Below, piece by piece: positions 1-8,223 of a stretch of 59,459 nucleotides of DNA (position 1 is its first letter; the number at the start of each line of letters is the position of its first letter). The notes under the pieces are model-generated. The model made no database searches. It was given only the letters and a program-made list of their open reading frames with translations, and was not told the origin of the DNA. The stretch lies in assembly GCA_015063585.1 (NCBI GenBank), contig SVTW01000007.1, forward strand, positions 1 through 59,459, in the 5' to 3' direction. A program made the position numbers and the translations under genes. Origin of the DNA: Oscillospiraceae bacterium (GTDB lineage Bacteria; Bacillota; Clostridia; Oscillospirales; CAG-272).

Positions 1-127
1 TTTTTGCTTTGCGGCTAAACACCGCAATTTTCGACTGCTTTGCAGTCGAAAACCGCAAATTCCGCGCTACAAAAAAGCCTACCGTCGGCTTTTTTGAGCA
101 GAGGCTGCGCCAATGACGCAGCCTCTT
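1..127 (-). repeat. dispersed multi-hairpin repeat, copy 1 (cut by window start)
   Basis: This is the first of five copies of an intergenic repeat; the others are at 2183-2356, 31160-31331, 41369-41541 and 57064-57190. It contains three inverted repeats in a row: a stem around TTTTCGACTGC, a stem with flanks AAAAAAGCC and GGCTTTTTT, and a stem GAGGCTGCG/CGCAGCCTC at 101-125. Read on the minus strand the middle stem ends in a T-run and looks like an intrinsic terminator. Unlike the other copies, no gene in the window reads into its GAGGCTGCG end. The left hairpin seen in copies 2-4 would lie outside the window. Confidence 0.9.
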
Positions 128-196
128 CTTTATCTCCCGAACATGCGATTTTGGGCGGTTGTGTATAAAGGCATCTGCGATCTTCCAAAATAAGAC

Positions 197-225
197 TTGA
201 CGAATCACAAAAACGGGTGTATAAT
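197..225 (+). promoter_or_regulatory. sigma-A type promoter of queT-cca
   Basis: TTGACG at 197-202 and TATAAT at 220-225 are separated by exactly 17 bases. Transcription would start near 232, just before the folded leader that precedes the QueT gene. Confidence 0.85.
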
Positions 226-253
226 AGTAAGGTATTCAGCGGCGGGGGCCGCG

Positions 254-296
254 CGTGAGTTCGAAACCATCCTCACGGTAAACAAAACTAAGGAGA
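254..296 (+). ncRNA. probable preQ1-I type riboswitch in the queT leader
   Basis: A short stem CGTGAG (254-259) / CTCACG (272-277) closes a 12-base loop beginning TTC. It is followed by an A-rich tail, AAACAAAACTAAGG, which resembles the pseudoknot-forming tail of preQ1-I riboswitches. The tail contains the ribosome site AAGGAG, so ligand binding would be expected to hide the start site of the gene at 303. The downstream gene is a queuosine-precursor transporter, the classic target. The loop does not match the consensus at every base, so the class assignment is tentative. Confidence 0.6.
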
Positions 297-302
297 ATTA
301 CC

Positions 303-803
303 ATGAACCAATTGAAAAAACACCGTCATAACAGTCTTTTTTTGTGTCAAGCAGGCTTGATCGCGGCAATTTATACCGTGCTCACCGTGTTCGTCGGCGC
401 ACTTGGACTCGCAAACGGTGCCATCCAATTTCGTATTTCGGAAGCACTTTGCGTGCTTCCCTTTTTCACCGCCGCCGCCATTCCGGGTTTGACCGTTGGC
501 TGCCTGATCTCCAATCTGCTCATGAGCTGTATCTGGCAGGACGTTGTTTTCGGCACGCTCGCCACCCTGATCGGCGCACTCGGCGCATACGGTCTGCGGC
601 GCCTGCCGTGGCTGGTTCCGCTTCCAACGGTCCTCTCAAACACGCTGATCATTCCCCCGATCCTTGCCTACGGCTATCATATGGAAGGTGCCATTCCCTT
701 CCTGATGCTCACCGTTGGCATCGGTGAGGTGCTGTCGGCTTATCTGTGCGGCATGCTCCTGCTCCTTACCATGCGCCGCTATAACGTTTCATTTTTTCGA
801 TAA
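303..803 (+). CDS. queT: QueT family queuosine-precursor transporter
   Basis: This 166-residue membrane protein is the substrate-binding (S) component of an ECF-type importer, thought to take up queuosine precursors such as preQ1. It is almost entirely hydrophobic with several predicted membrane spans (about residues 16-38, 50-75, 80-95, 105-125 and 130-157). The conserved segment around ISEALCVLPFF is typical of the family. The length fits QueT. The start follows an AAGGAG ribosome site that overlaps the probable preQ1 riboswitch. No ECF ATPase or T subunit is encoded nearby, so it presumably shares a common energising module. The cca gene follows after 14 bases, most likely in the same transcript. 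Confidence 0.88.
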   Translation: MNQLKKHRHNSLFLCQAGLIAAIYTVLTVFVGALGLANGAIQFRISEALCVLPFFTAAAIPGLTVGCLISNLLMSCIWQDVVFGTLATLIGALGAYGLRRLPWLVPLPTVLSNTLIIPPILAYGYHMEGAIPFLMLTVGIGEVLSAYLCGMLLLLTMRRYNVSFFR

Positions 804-817
804 CAGGAGGTGATCCC

Positions 818-2164
818 ATGGATCCGTTCGAAATCCAACTTCCCGCATCGGTCCGCTTCGCGATCTCGCGTCTGGAAAGCGCGGGCTTTGAGGCATATGC
901 CGTTGGGGGATGCGTGCGTGATTCGCTCCTTTGCCGCGAGCCGAACGATTGGGATATCACAACCTCTGCCCGCCCCGAGCAGACCGCCGCATGCTTTGCG
1001 GACCTGCGCACGATCGAAACCGGTATCCAACACGGAACGCTGACCGTTTTGGTGGACCGAGATCCGCTTGAGATCACCACCTTTCGCCGCGACGGTGCCT
1101 ATGCCGACAACCGCCACCCGATCTCCGTCACCTTTTCGGATTCGCTTGCGGACGATCTTTCGCGCCGTGATTTTACGGTCAATGCCATGGCATACCACCC
1201 CACGCGCGGATTGATGGACCCGTTTGGCGGAAGAGCAGATCTCTCCCGCGCCGTGATTGCTTGTGTGGGCGATCCCTCCACGCGTTTTCATGAGGATGGT
1301 TTGCGCATTCTGCGTGCCATTCGCTTTTCTTCGGTGCTCGGCTTTTCGATCGCGCCCGAAACCGCCGAGGCGATCCATACCTGCAAGCATCTGCTTGCCA
1401 ACATTGCCGCGGAACGCATTCACGTGGAATTTGTCAAACTGCTCTGCGGCATCTCTGCCGTGCCGATCCTGCGCGAATACAGCGACGTGATCGCCGAATT
1501 TATTCCCGAGCTTGCCGCTTGCTTTGCCTTTGATCAAAACTGCAAATACCATTGCTTTGACGTATATGAGCATACGCTCCACGCATTGGAAGCGGAGCAA
1601 ACGCGCGATCCCGTGACACGTCTTGCCATTTTGCTCCATGACGTCGGAAAACCGCTCACTTATACAGAGGACAGCGACGGCGGTCACTTCAAGGGGCACG
1701 GTCCCGTTGGGGTGGAGCTCTCCAACCGCATTCTGCATCGCCTGCGCTTTGACAACGCCACAATTGATGCGGTAACACGCTTGGTCGATTACCACGACCG
1801 CTCCTTTCCCGCCGAGGAACGCGCCGTCAAACGTCTGATGCAAAAGCTCTCCGACCGCGATATCCTGCGCTTGATGGAGGTTCAGCGGTGCGACCGTTTG
1901 GCACATGCCGCACCCTACAACATTCCGCCGCGGACGCTGACCGAGATTCCACGGCTGATGCAAAAGATCCGCGCGGACGGCGCCTGCCTATCGCTGAAAA
2001 CGCTTGCCGTAAACGGCGGCGACCTCATCGCGCTCGGTATGAAGCCGGGACGGGAGCTGGGGGTTCTGCTTGACGCTTTGCTGGACGACGTGGTGGAAGG
2101 AAGACTCCCCAATGAACGTGACGCTCTGCTCGAAGCGGCAAGAAAAAAAGCAAAAAAAGAATAG
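818..2164 (+). CDS. cca: CCA tRNA nucleotidyltransferase with HD domain
   Basis: This 448-residue enzyme adds or repairs the CCA end of tRNAs using CTP and ATP. The N-terminal class II polymerase-beta-type head carries the nucleotide-binding GG (about residue 30) and the catalytic DxD in the segment NDWDI (residues 43-47). Neck and body regions follow (KRLMQKLSDRDILRLM lies near residue 330), and an HD phosphohydrolase motif, LLHDVGKP, lies near residue 272. The last 30 residues are highly charged. The ribosome site AGGAGG lies just before the start. It is probably cotranscribed with queT, which links two tRNA-maturation functions. Convergent transcription ends in the repeat at 2183. Confidence 0.95.
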   Translation: MDPFEIQLPASVRFAISRLESAGFEAYAVGGCVRDSLLCREPNDWDITTSARPEQTAACFADLRTIETGIQHGTLTVLVDRDPLEITTFRRDGAYADNRHPISVTFSDSLADDLSRRDFTVNAMAYHPTRGLMDPFGGRADLSRAVIACVGDPSTRFHEDGLRILRAIRFSSVLGFSIAPETAEAIHTCKHLLANIAAERIHVEFVKLLCGISAVPILREYSDVIAEFIPELAACFAFDQNCKYHCFDVYEHTLHALEAEQTRDPVTRLAILLHDVGKPLTYTEDSDGGHFKGHGPVGVELSNRILHRLRFDNATIDAVTRLVDYHDRSFPAEERAVKRLMQKLSDRDILRLMEVQRCDRLAHAAPYNIPPRTLTEIPRLMQKIRADGACLSLKTLAVNGGDLIALGMKPGRELGVLLDALLDDVVEGRLPNERDALLEAARKKAKKE

Positions 2165-2182
2165 GAAATACAAAAAAAAGAA

Positions 2183-2356
2183 GGGGGTGAGTCAAATGCA
2201 AAAATGCATTTGGTACTCACCCCCGACGTTTTTGCTTTGCGGCTAAACACCGCAATTTTCGACTGCTTTGCAGTCGAAAACCGCAAATTCCGCGCTACAA
2301 AAAAGCCTACCGTCGGCTTTTTTGAGCAGAGGCTGCGCCAATGACGCAGCCTCTTT
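2183..2356 (-). repeat. dispersed multi-hairpin repeat, copy 2 (complete)
   Basis: This full-length copy lies between the convergent cca and MIF-like genes. From left to right it holds a hairpin with GGGGGTGAGT/ACTCACCCCC arms (2183-2224) and an inner AAATGCA/TGCATTT stem, the TTTTCGACTGC palindrome, the AAAAAAGCC/GGCTTTTTT terminator-like stem, and the GAGGCTGCG/CGCAGCCTC stem. The last stem starts 12 bases after the stop of the leftward gene at 2368. It can plausibly end transcription from both sides. Confidence 0.92.
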
Positions 2357-2367
2357 TCTTAATTTTG

Positions 2368-2712
2368 TTAAAAATTCTCGCCGTTCCAACCCCAATGGTC
2401 GGTGAATTCGTACTTGACATAAACATGGTCGGGAGAAATATCCAGCTCCTCTTTAAAAAGGCGGCAGATGATCCCCGTCATGCGGGAACAGGTCTCCTCA
2501 TCGGCAGTGCCGAAGAGCTTGACCTCCACCATTGCGATGGGAAAATTGTTGTAACCGCGAAACCACATGCGGCTGTTATCGGTGAAATTGAGCATCAGCC
2601 AATATTCGCTCTTGCCCGGGAAATTGGCGATCGCCTCTCCCAATCTTGCCTTGAGAATTGCTTCCTTTTCGGCACTCAACCGAATATTGAGCTTGGTATC
2701 AATAAAAGGCAT
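2368..2712 (-). CDS. MIF-like tautomerase family protein
   Basis: This 114-residue protein matches the macrophage migration inhibitory factor / phenylpyruvate tautomerase family in length and pattern. The start Met is followed directly by Pro, which would be the catalytic N-terminal proline after Met removal. The C-terminal segment ending WGWNGENF resembles the conserved end of MIF proteins. The natural substrate of bacterial members is mostly unknown; the fold forms trimers with the proline in a pocket between subunits. It begins 12 bases after the GH2 gene and is probably cotranscribed with it, so it may act on an enolisable keto product of that pathway, which is inference. Confidence 0.82.
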   Translation of the reverse strand: MPFIDTKLNIRLSAEKEAILKARLGEAIANFPGKSEYWLMLNFTDNSRMWFRGYNNFPIAMVEVKLFGTADEETCSRMTGIICRLFKEELDISPDHVYVKYEFTDHWGWNGENF

Positions 2713-2724
2713 GCGGCTCCCTCC

Positions 2725-4443
2725 TTATTCCTCCTCGATCGCTGCCTTTTGCGTCAGGATCGCGTGGAAGATAGCAGGGTCGAACTTCGGGCGGCGGTCA
2801 TAGGTGTAAAGACCGTTCTGCTCCTGCTCAACGTCGGTGAGCTGTGTATAGCAAAGTCCGCTCATTTTGGGATGGAAGAGGATCGCCTCGGCAAGTCCTT
2901 TAAAGCGCGAGATAAATTCCTCGGGAGATGCGGGTGTGGTACCGTAGCCCCAGGAATTGCCCATCGTGTCGTCCAGATCCCAACCGATTCCGCCGTACTC
3001 ACTGATAAACGTGGGATAGGTGATCTCCTCGGGAAGATTGTATTTTTTCGGCAGGTGGATCGACACCGGCTTGCCCTCCTTAAGGTCCTCAAAGCGCACG
3101 GCAAACTCCACGGGATCCTGGCAGTAATCGTGCACGTCGATCATATCGGCAATGCCCTCTACGTGCGCCCAGCCAGACGCCTCGATAAAGAGACGCGTGG
3201 GGTCTGCGGCACGGGTCATGCTGCCAAGGAAGCGGACCAACTCGGGGTCCTGATTGGATTGGGTCTCATTGAGCGGACACCAGCCGATGATCGCGGGATG
3301 GTTGAAATCACGCTCGACCGATTCGAGCCATTCGGGAAGGAATGCGCGCCAGCCCTCGGGATCGTGAATGTTGAGTCCCCAGTTTCCATGCTCACCCCAA
3401 ACGATGTAGCCGAGACGGTCGCAATGATACAGGAAGAGCGGCTCAAAGATCTTTTGATGCAGGCGTGCGCCGTTAAAGCCGCATGCCATCGAACGCTCGA
3501 TATCGGCGATCAGCTCTTTTTCCGAGGGTGCGGTGTAGATGCCGTCGGGATAGAAGCCCTGATCCAGCACCAAGCGTTGGAAAACCGGCTTTCCGTTGAG
3601 ATAGAAGATGCCCTCTTTGATGCCGATGTTACGCATACCGAAATAGCTCTTTACGGCATCGTTTCCAAGCGTCAGCTCAAGATCGTAGAGTCTACCGTTT
3701 CCAACCTCCCACAAATGCAGCTCGGAGATCGGGAGCGTCATCATTGCCTGTCTGCCGTGCACCACAGCGGTGGCGGAGCCAACAGCCTTGCCCTCGTAGG
3801 AGGCTTTTGCCGTCACGGTCATTCCGTCGGCATTTTCCGCATTGACCAAAACGGTAAGCGTTTTGGCATCAATGTCGGGATAATATTTGGTGTTCTTGAT
3901 ATATGCCTGCTCCACGGCCTCAAGCCAAACGGTCTGCCAGATACCCGTGGTGCGGGTATAATCGCATTTTTGAGAATAATACAAACGGCTCTGCTTTCCG
4001 CCGGGCTGAATCATCTTGCGCACCTCGTCCAACACGCGCAACGTGATTACAGGCTCGCGATTGGTCAGATAAGGAGTCAGATCAAAGCTGAACGATACGT
4101 AGCCGCCGCGATGTGTGCCAACCATCTTGCCGTCCACGTAGAGCGTGGTAGCAAAATCGCATGCGCCGATGTGCAGGATCACGCGCTTGCCCGCCCATGC
4201 TTCGGGAATGGACAGCTTTTTGCGGTACCACACGCAGTCACAAAAATCGGTATCGCCAATGCCGGAAAGCACACTCTCACGGCAGAAGGGCACCTCAATC
4301 GTTTCGGGAAATTCGGTTTCGGGCAGATACCACTTGCGGTCGGTTCCGGAAACGGCGCGGTCGGTGCGGTATTCCCAGGGGCCGTTGAGGTTGATCCACG
4401 CGTCACGTACCATTTGCGGTCTCGGATATTCGGGTCTGAACAT
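2725..4443 (-). CDS. glycoside hydrolase family 2 (beta-galactosidase/glucuronidase type)
   Basis: This 572-residue glycosidase has the GH2 order: an N-terminal jelly roll (about 15-175), an immunoglobulin-like domain (about 178-275) and a TIM barrel to the end. The acid/base Glu is the second residue of the Asn-Glu pair in WCPLNETQ (about residue 393), and the nucleophile Glu lies in SEYGG (about 482). It is much shorter than LacZ and lacks LacZ C-terminal domains, so it is a compact GH2 of unknown sugar specificity. No signal peptide is seen, so it probably acts in the cytoplasm on imported oligosaccharides. The start at 4443 was chosen over an upstream Met because of an AAAGGAG site and a well-placed promoter. 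It is followed by the MIF-like gene. Confidence 0.9.
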   Translation of the reverse strand: MFRPEYPRPQMVRDAWINLNGPWEYRTDRAVSGTDRKWYLPETEFPETIEVPFCRESVLSGIGDTDFCDCVWYRKKLSIPEAWAGKRVILHIGACDFATTLYVDGKMVGTHRGGYVSFSFDLTPYLTNREPVITLRVLDEVRKMIQPGGKQSRLYYSQKCDYTRTTGIWQTVWLEAVEQAYIKNTKYYPDIDAKTLTVLVNAENADGMTVTAKASYEGKAVGSATAVVHGRQAMMTLPISELHLWEVGNGRLYDLELTLGNDAVKSYFGMRNIGIKEGIFYLNGKPVFQRLVLDQGFYPDGIYTAPSEKELIADIERSMACGFNGARLHQKIFEPLFLYHCDRLGYIVWGEHGNWGLNIHDPEGWRAFLPEWLESVERDFNHPAIIGWCPLNETQSNQDPELVRFLGSMTRAADPTRLFIEASGWAHVEGIADMIDVHDYCQDPVEFAVRFEDLKEGKPVSIHLPKKYNLPEEITYPTFISEYGGIGWDLDDTMGNSWGYGTTPASPEEFISRFKGLAEAILFHPKMSGLCYTQLTDVEQEQNGLYTYDRRPKFDPAIFHAILTQKAAIEEE

Positions 4444-4474
4444 AATCTGTATTCTCCTTTGCGTATCATCTTTT

Positions 4475-4499
4475 ATATTTCCAAAGCATTTGGAAATAT
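4475..4499. promoter_or_regulatory. perfect palindrome, likely operator of the GH2 gene
   Basis: An 11-base perfect inverted repeat, ATATTTCCAAA (4475-4485) and TTTGGAAATAT (4489-4499), is separated by three bases. It lies between the promoter -10 box at 4511-4516 and the start codon, covering the expected start of transcription, so a bound protein would block initiation. The cognate regulator is not identified. Confidence 0.65.
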
Positions 4500-4510
4500 C
4501 ATTCGTTTTT

Positions 4511-4539
4511 ATTATATCATACGTTCTTTTCCGATTCAA
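4511..4539 (-). promoter_or_regulatory. promoter of the GH2-MIF unit
   Basis: On the minus strand TTGAAT (4539-4534) and TATAAT (4516-4511) are separated by 17 bases. This suggests that the GH2 and MIF-like genes have their own promoter, apart from the larger cluster upstream that ends at 4579. Confidence 0.8.
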
Positions 4540-4578
4540 GAGATATTGCGTAATTTTATGCAAATATAAATAAAAATG

Positions 4579-5253
4579 TCAAAAAATCTGCAAAAAGCCA
4601 TTCTCACCGGGCAAAATAGCGGGGTCATGGCAAAAGAGCGGGACCGTGCGACTGTTGTTGTACGCACGCAGAAACGCCTCACTTTTGGCAGGCGCGGCGG
4701 AGGCTCCGGTTGGGATACCGTCACGGAAATTGCGCGAAACGTAACATTCGTCACCGCAGATCAGATAGGTCTTTTCCCCTTGATCGATCAAAACCACCGA
4801 GGAACCGCTCGCGTGCCCGCCCACCAACCGAACCTGCACGCCCCGCGCGACCATGGCACTGCGCCGAAAGGTGCGAATTGGCATATGCGGGGGCAGATAG
4901 CGTGCACCGCGCGCATAGGCATCGATATGAATGATAGCCGTTGCATTGGGAAAACGCTTTGCCGCCGCGATGTGATCGTGGTGAGCGTGCGTAATGATCA
5001 GATCGGTGATCTCCTCGGGGGAAATACCGCACCGTGCCAATATCTCAACGGGGGAACAGAACTGCTCCATTTGGAACCCCGGCATATCCTCACAGCCCGC
5101 GTCGATCAAAATTTTTCGCGCTCCGACCGTGAGAAGATACACGGTAAATGAAATTGGCTCGCACAAACACGGATCTCCCCCGCGATAGAGCTGATCGCAG
5201 GGGAGTGTTGATTCACCGTATTTCAATGCGAGCAGATGCCGCTCTTGCCTCAT
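4579..5253 (-). CDS. metallo-beta-lactamase fold hydrolase, lactonase-like
   Basis: This 224-residue protein carries the metal-binding motif HAHHDH (residues 89-94). A later His in VGGHASG (about 147), an Asp in CGDE (168) and a His near residue 209 complete a two-metal site like that of N-acyl homoserine lactonases and related hydrolases. The fold and metal site are clear, but the substrate is not; a sugar lactone would fit the dehydrogenase-rich neighbourhood, which is inference. Its start overlaps the stop of the upstream quinone oxidoreductase gene by four bases (ATGA), so the two are translationally coupled. It is the last gene of a five-gene leftward cluster. Confidence 0.8.
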   Translation of the reverse strand: MRQERHLLALKYGESTLPCDQLYRGGDPCLCEPISFTVYLLTVGARKILIDAGCEDMPGFQMEQFCSPVEILARCGISPEEITDLIITHAHHDHIAAAKRFPNATAIIHIDAYARGARYLPPHMPIRTFRRSAMVARGVQVRLVGGHASGSSVVLIDQGEKTYLICGDECYVSRNFRDGIPTGASAAPAKSEAFLRAYNNSRTVPLFCHDPAILPGENGFLQIF

Positions 5254-6239
5254 TGCGGAAGCGTGAGCACAACCTTGCCCACGTTTTCACCGCGATACAA
5301 AATGTCGTGTGCCGCCTCTGCCTCGGTAATGGGCAGAACCTTGTAAATGGTGGGCTTTACCTTGCCCTCGGCAACAAAAGGCCAAACGTCACGCACAAGG
5401 CTTGCCAGAATCTCCGCCTTGACCGCGGGCGCACGGGAGCGCAGGGTGCTTCCAATAATGCGTACGTTCCGCACGTAGATGTTTTTCAGGTCGATCTCGG
5501 TCTTTTGTCCTGCCAAGGAGGCAATCATGATCCAACGTGCTCCATGCGTCAGATAATGCAGGCACTGCCCCATGATCTCACCGCCCAGACAGTCGATGGC
5601 AACGTCAACCGAATGCCCGCTCTCCATTTCCCTTTTGAGCACCTCGGCAATGTTCTCCTTACGGGTGTTGACTACCACGTCGGCATTCAGATGCTGGATC
5701 GATGCAGCGATCTCGTCCGAGAGAACGGTGGTGATCACACGAATGCCGAATGCCTTTGCCATGGGAATGATCACGCTGGCAAGTCCGCTCGCGCCCGCGT
5801 TCATCAGAAGTGTGTTTCCCTTTTGGATTTTCCCCTCTATGAAAAGATTGAGATATGCCGTTGCAAACGCCTCGGGAATTGCCGCGGCTTCCACCATGGA
5901 GCAGTTTTCGGGAATCGGCATGAGCATGTCGTATTTCACGGTGACGTATTCGGCATATCCGCCGCCGCCAAGCAGGGCGCAGACCTTGTCGCCCACCTTC
6001 CAATCCGACTTTTCCGCCGCCTCGGCACCGATCTTCACGACCGTTCCCGCGATCTCAAGTCCCATCCAATCGGGGCATCCCGGAGGGGGCGGATAGTCGC
6101 CCTCTCGCTGCATCAGATCGGCGCGGTTGAGTGCCGCCGCCTCGATCTTGATCAGAACCTCCTCCTCGCCCATGATGGGATCGGGAACCTCGCTCCAATG
6201 CAGGCTTCTGTCTGTTTTATCTACCAAAATTGCTTTCAT
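5250..6239 (-). CDS. NAD(P)H quinone oxidoreductase, PIG3-type zinc-less MDR
   Basis: This 329-residue medium-chain reductase resembles the PIG3/quinone oxidoreductase group. The N-terminal GroES-like domain contains the signature NRADLMQREGDYPPPPG (about residues 38-54), and a Rossmann domain follows with a glycine-rich turn near NAGASGLASV (about 147-156). No zinc-binding cysteines are present, as expected for this group, which uses NADPH to reduce quinones or enones. It sits in a tight leftward cluster: four bases after the epimerase gene and overlapping the metallo-hydrolase gene by four. Its physiological substrate here is unknown. Confidence 0.85.
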   Translation of the reverse strand: MKAILVDKTDRSLHWSEVPDPIMGEEEVLIKIEAAALNRADLMQREGDYPPPPGCPDWMGLEIAGTVVKIGAEAAEKSDWKVGDKVCALLGGGGYAEYVTVKYDMLMPIPENCSMVEAAAIPEAFATAYLNLFIEGKIQKGNTLLMNAGASGLASVIIPMAKAFGIRVITTVLSDEIAASIQHLNADVVVNTRKENIAEVLKREMESGHSVDVAIDCLGGEIMGQCLHYLTHGARWIMIASLAGQKTEIDLKNIYVRNVRIIGSTLRSRAPAVKAEILASLVRDVWPFVAEGKVKPTIYKVLPITEAEAAHDILYRGENVGKVVLTLPQ

Positions 6240-6243
6240 ATTG

Positions 6244-7188
6244 TTAAAATTCTCCCTTGATTTTTCTTAACTCGATGGCAAGACCCTCTGCAACGGGTTT
6301 GAAATCACTCGCACCGAGGCCGGTTGCCTTCAATATTTTTTCGTTGTTGATCACACGGTCAAAGCGACGGTCGCAGTCGAGGATCCATTTGCGTTTTTCC
6401 AAATAGCAAGGATGCTGCTCGTAAAATGCCTCGTCACTGCACCAATCCACCTCAAGCCCGATCAGCTCATGATAGATTGCCGCGACCTGATCCCACGTGA
6501 GATTCTGCGCCGTGCTGACGGTGTATGTCTCGCCAAAGGTGTGCGGCTTGAAGAGCAGATGCGCGATCAGCTTGCCCGAATTTCCCGCCCAATCGAGACC
6601 TGCCGTGAGGTATCTCGACGAGGACGGAATGCGGAGCGGTTCGCCACGCTCGGCGTATTCCAGTATGAGCTTGCCCGAATGCACGTAGAGATCGAGGCGG
6701 TATTGCGAGAAGGAGATCACGGGACGAACGATCGTCCACGGTTGTCCTGCACATTCGCCCCTGAGATAATCCTCGCATTTGGATTTCGGAACGGCGTAGT
6801 CCTCGGTTGCGAGAAATTCCGCATCCTCGCTCACGTCATAGAGACGCGGTGCCTCCTCGGTGATCGGGTGCATTCGATCGGCGTACACACGGTAGGAGGA
6901 GAGAAAGATCAGGTGCTCGGTGTTGGCAATGAGCAGGGGGTGAATTTGCCGATAGGCATCAAGTGTTTTATAGTGAATGAAATTGACAATTCCGTCATAT
7001 TTCCCCGCCGCAAACAGCTCGCGCAAAAGCTCCTCGGTTGCAAGCGAGCGAATGAAGCGCAGGTTCGGATGATCACTCTTTTTTTCCTCGGGGCAGATCA
7101 CGTCCACCGCGCACCCCAGGCGCAAAAGCTCCTCGGCGGTGTAGGTTCCCAGCGTGCCTCCGCCCGCAATTAATAAAACGCGTTTCAT
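6244..7188 (-). CDS. NAD-dependent epimerase/dehydratase family protein
   Basis: This 314-residue protein of the extended SDR type begins with a dinucleotide-binding turn, LLIAGGGTLGTYTAEELL. A catalytic-type Ser and Tyr appear in LSSYRVYAD, but the usual Tyr-x3-Lys is less clear, so it may be an atypical member. Its C-terminal half resembles sugar-nucleotide epimerases and reductases. The start at 7188 follows GGAGGTG and was chosen over an upstream Met. It begins five bases after the Gfo/Idh/MocA gene and is part of the same operon. The substrate is not determinable. Confidence 0.78.
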   Translation of the reverse strand: MKRVLLIAGGGTLGTYTAEELLRLGCAVDVICPEEKKSDHPNLRFIRSLATEELLRELFAAGKYDGIVNFIHYKTLDAYRQIHPLLIANTEHLIFLSSYRVYADRMHPITEEAPRLYDVSEDAEFLATEDYAVPKSKCEDYLRGECAGQPWTIVRPVISFSQYRLDLYVHSGKLILEYAERGEPLRIPSSSRYLTAGLDWAGNSGKLIAHLLFKPHTFGETYTVSTAQNLTWDQVAAIYHELIGLEVDWCSDEAFYEQHPCYLEKRKWILDCDRRFDRVINNEKILKATGLGASDFKPVAEGLAIELRKIKGEF

Positions 7189-7193
7189 ATTTG

Positions 7194-8210
7194 TTACACC
7201 TCCATGCCGCAGCAACGAAGAATGAGCTTGAAGAGTTGTAGCTCATATTCAAGCGTGTAGGGATTCTCGCGCTCACCGCGCACCATCTCAGCAAAGGCAA
7301 AAAGCATTGCCTCGTAACGTTGGAAGGGCTCGGAACGAAGCGGCTTCAGTACGGTGTGACCGCTCTCATCCGATGCATAGTCGGTCTGCTCGGCGTACAG
7401 CGTGTAAGGTGCCGCCTCCTTGATCGATACCTCCAGAGGCTTGATCTCCAGCGTGCGCTCCGAGCCGCAGATCACAAGCTGACGGCGACGGGAGCCGCCC
7501 ACCTCGGTACCGCCCATGCGGATCACCGAAATGCCATTGGGATAGCGCAGGACCGCAAAGCCGAGGTCCTCGGTGTCAACGCCGTCGAGTCCCGTTCGCG
7601 TATTGAGCGGAAGTACCTCTGTGGGCATGCCCTGAATTTGCAGTACAAGGTCGATCAGGTGGCAACCGAGATAGAACATCATGCCGCCCTTGAAGGAGCC
7701 GAACCACTCGCGCGTTGCCTTCTTGTCAAAGCGGCTCATGTGCGCTTCCACGCTGTAGATCTGTCCGAATTTCCCGTTCTTCGCATCCTCAATTGCGCGG
7801 GAGATCAGCGGATTGTAGCGGTACATATAGCCAATATGAAAGGTCTTTCCGTTTCGGCGCACCGTTTCGATCAGGCGCTCAAAATCGGCAAGGTTCTGGC
7901 TGCCAGGCTTTTCCATGTGAATGTGCTTGCCCGCGTCCGCCGCCATCTGCGCGTATTTGGTGAGATGGATCTCGTCGGTCTCCACCGCAACCGCCTCGAT
8001 GGTGGGGTCGGAGAGAATCTGCTCGAGCGTGAGCTCAGGGTAGCCCGCAAAAAATTTTTCGATCTTGGCGGCACAGGTCTCGCGCTCGTCCTCAACCAGC
8101 GCGTATCCCACCAGATCAAAAAGCTCGGGGTGGATCTTCATGGTGTGGAAGATCTCGGGTGCGTGACTGTATCGGTTCATACCGATCTGTGCGATTTTAA
8201 TTTTTCTCAT
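7194..8210 (-). CDS. Gfo/Idh/MocA family oxidoreductase
   Basis: This 338-residue NAD(P)-dependent sugar oxidoreductase has an N-terminal Rossmann domain starting at KIKIAQIGMNRYSH and the conserved EKP motif in HMEKPGSQN, which contributes the active-site lysine. A C-terminal alpha/beta domain follows, with GCHLIDLVL matching the conserved catalytic His region. The family interconverts inositol, sugar and sugar-acid alcohols with ketones. The start at 8210 was chosen because of a GGGGGACAGGA ribosome site; longer upstream readings overlap the previous gene. The paired medium-chain dehydrogenase lies 13 bases upstream, a common partnership in carbohydrate clusters. Confidence 0.88.
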   Translation of the reverse strand: MRKIKIAQIGMNRYSHAPEIFHTMKIHPELFDLVGYALVEDERETCAAKIEKFFAGYPELTLEQILSDPTIEAVAVETDEIHLTKYAQMAADAGKHIHMEKPGSQNLADFERLIETVRRNGKTFHIGYMYRYNPLISRAIEDAKNGKFGQIYSVEAHMSRFDKKATREWFGSFKGGMMFYLGCHLIDLVLQIQGMPTEVLPLNTRTGLDGVDTEDLGFAVLRYPNGISVIRMGGTEVGGSRRRQLVICGSERTLEIKPLEVSIKEAAPYTLYAEQTDYASDESGHTVLKPLRSEPFQRYEAMLFAFAEMVRGERENPYTLEYELQLFKLILRCCGMEV

Positions 8211-8223
8211 ATTCCTGTCCCCC

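Noticed and set aside
2341..4569. Very long open frame on the plus strand opposite the GH2 gene
   Set aside because: The opposite strand encodes a protein with clear GH2 catalytic motifs, a promoter and a ribosome site. The plus-strand translation has no family pattern and is a by-product of codon bias.
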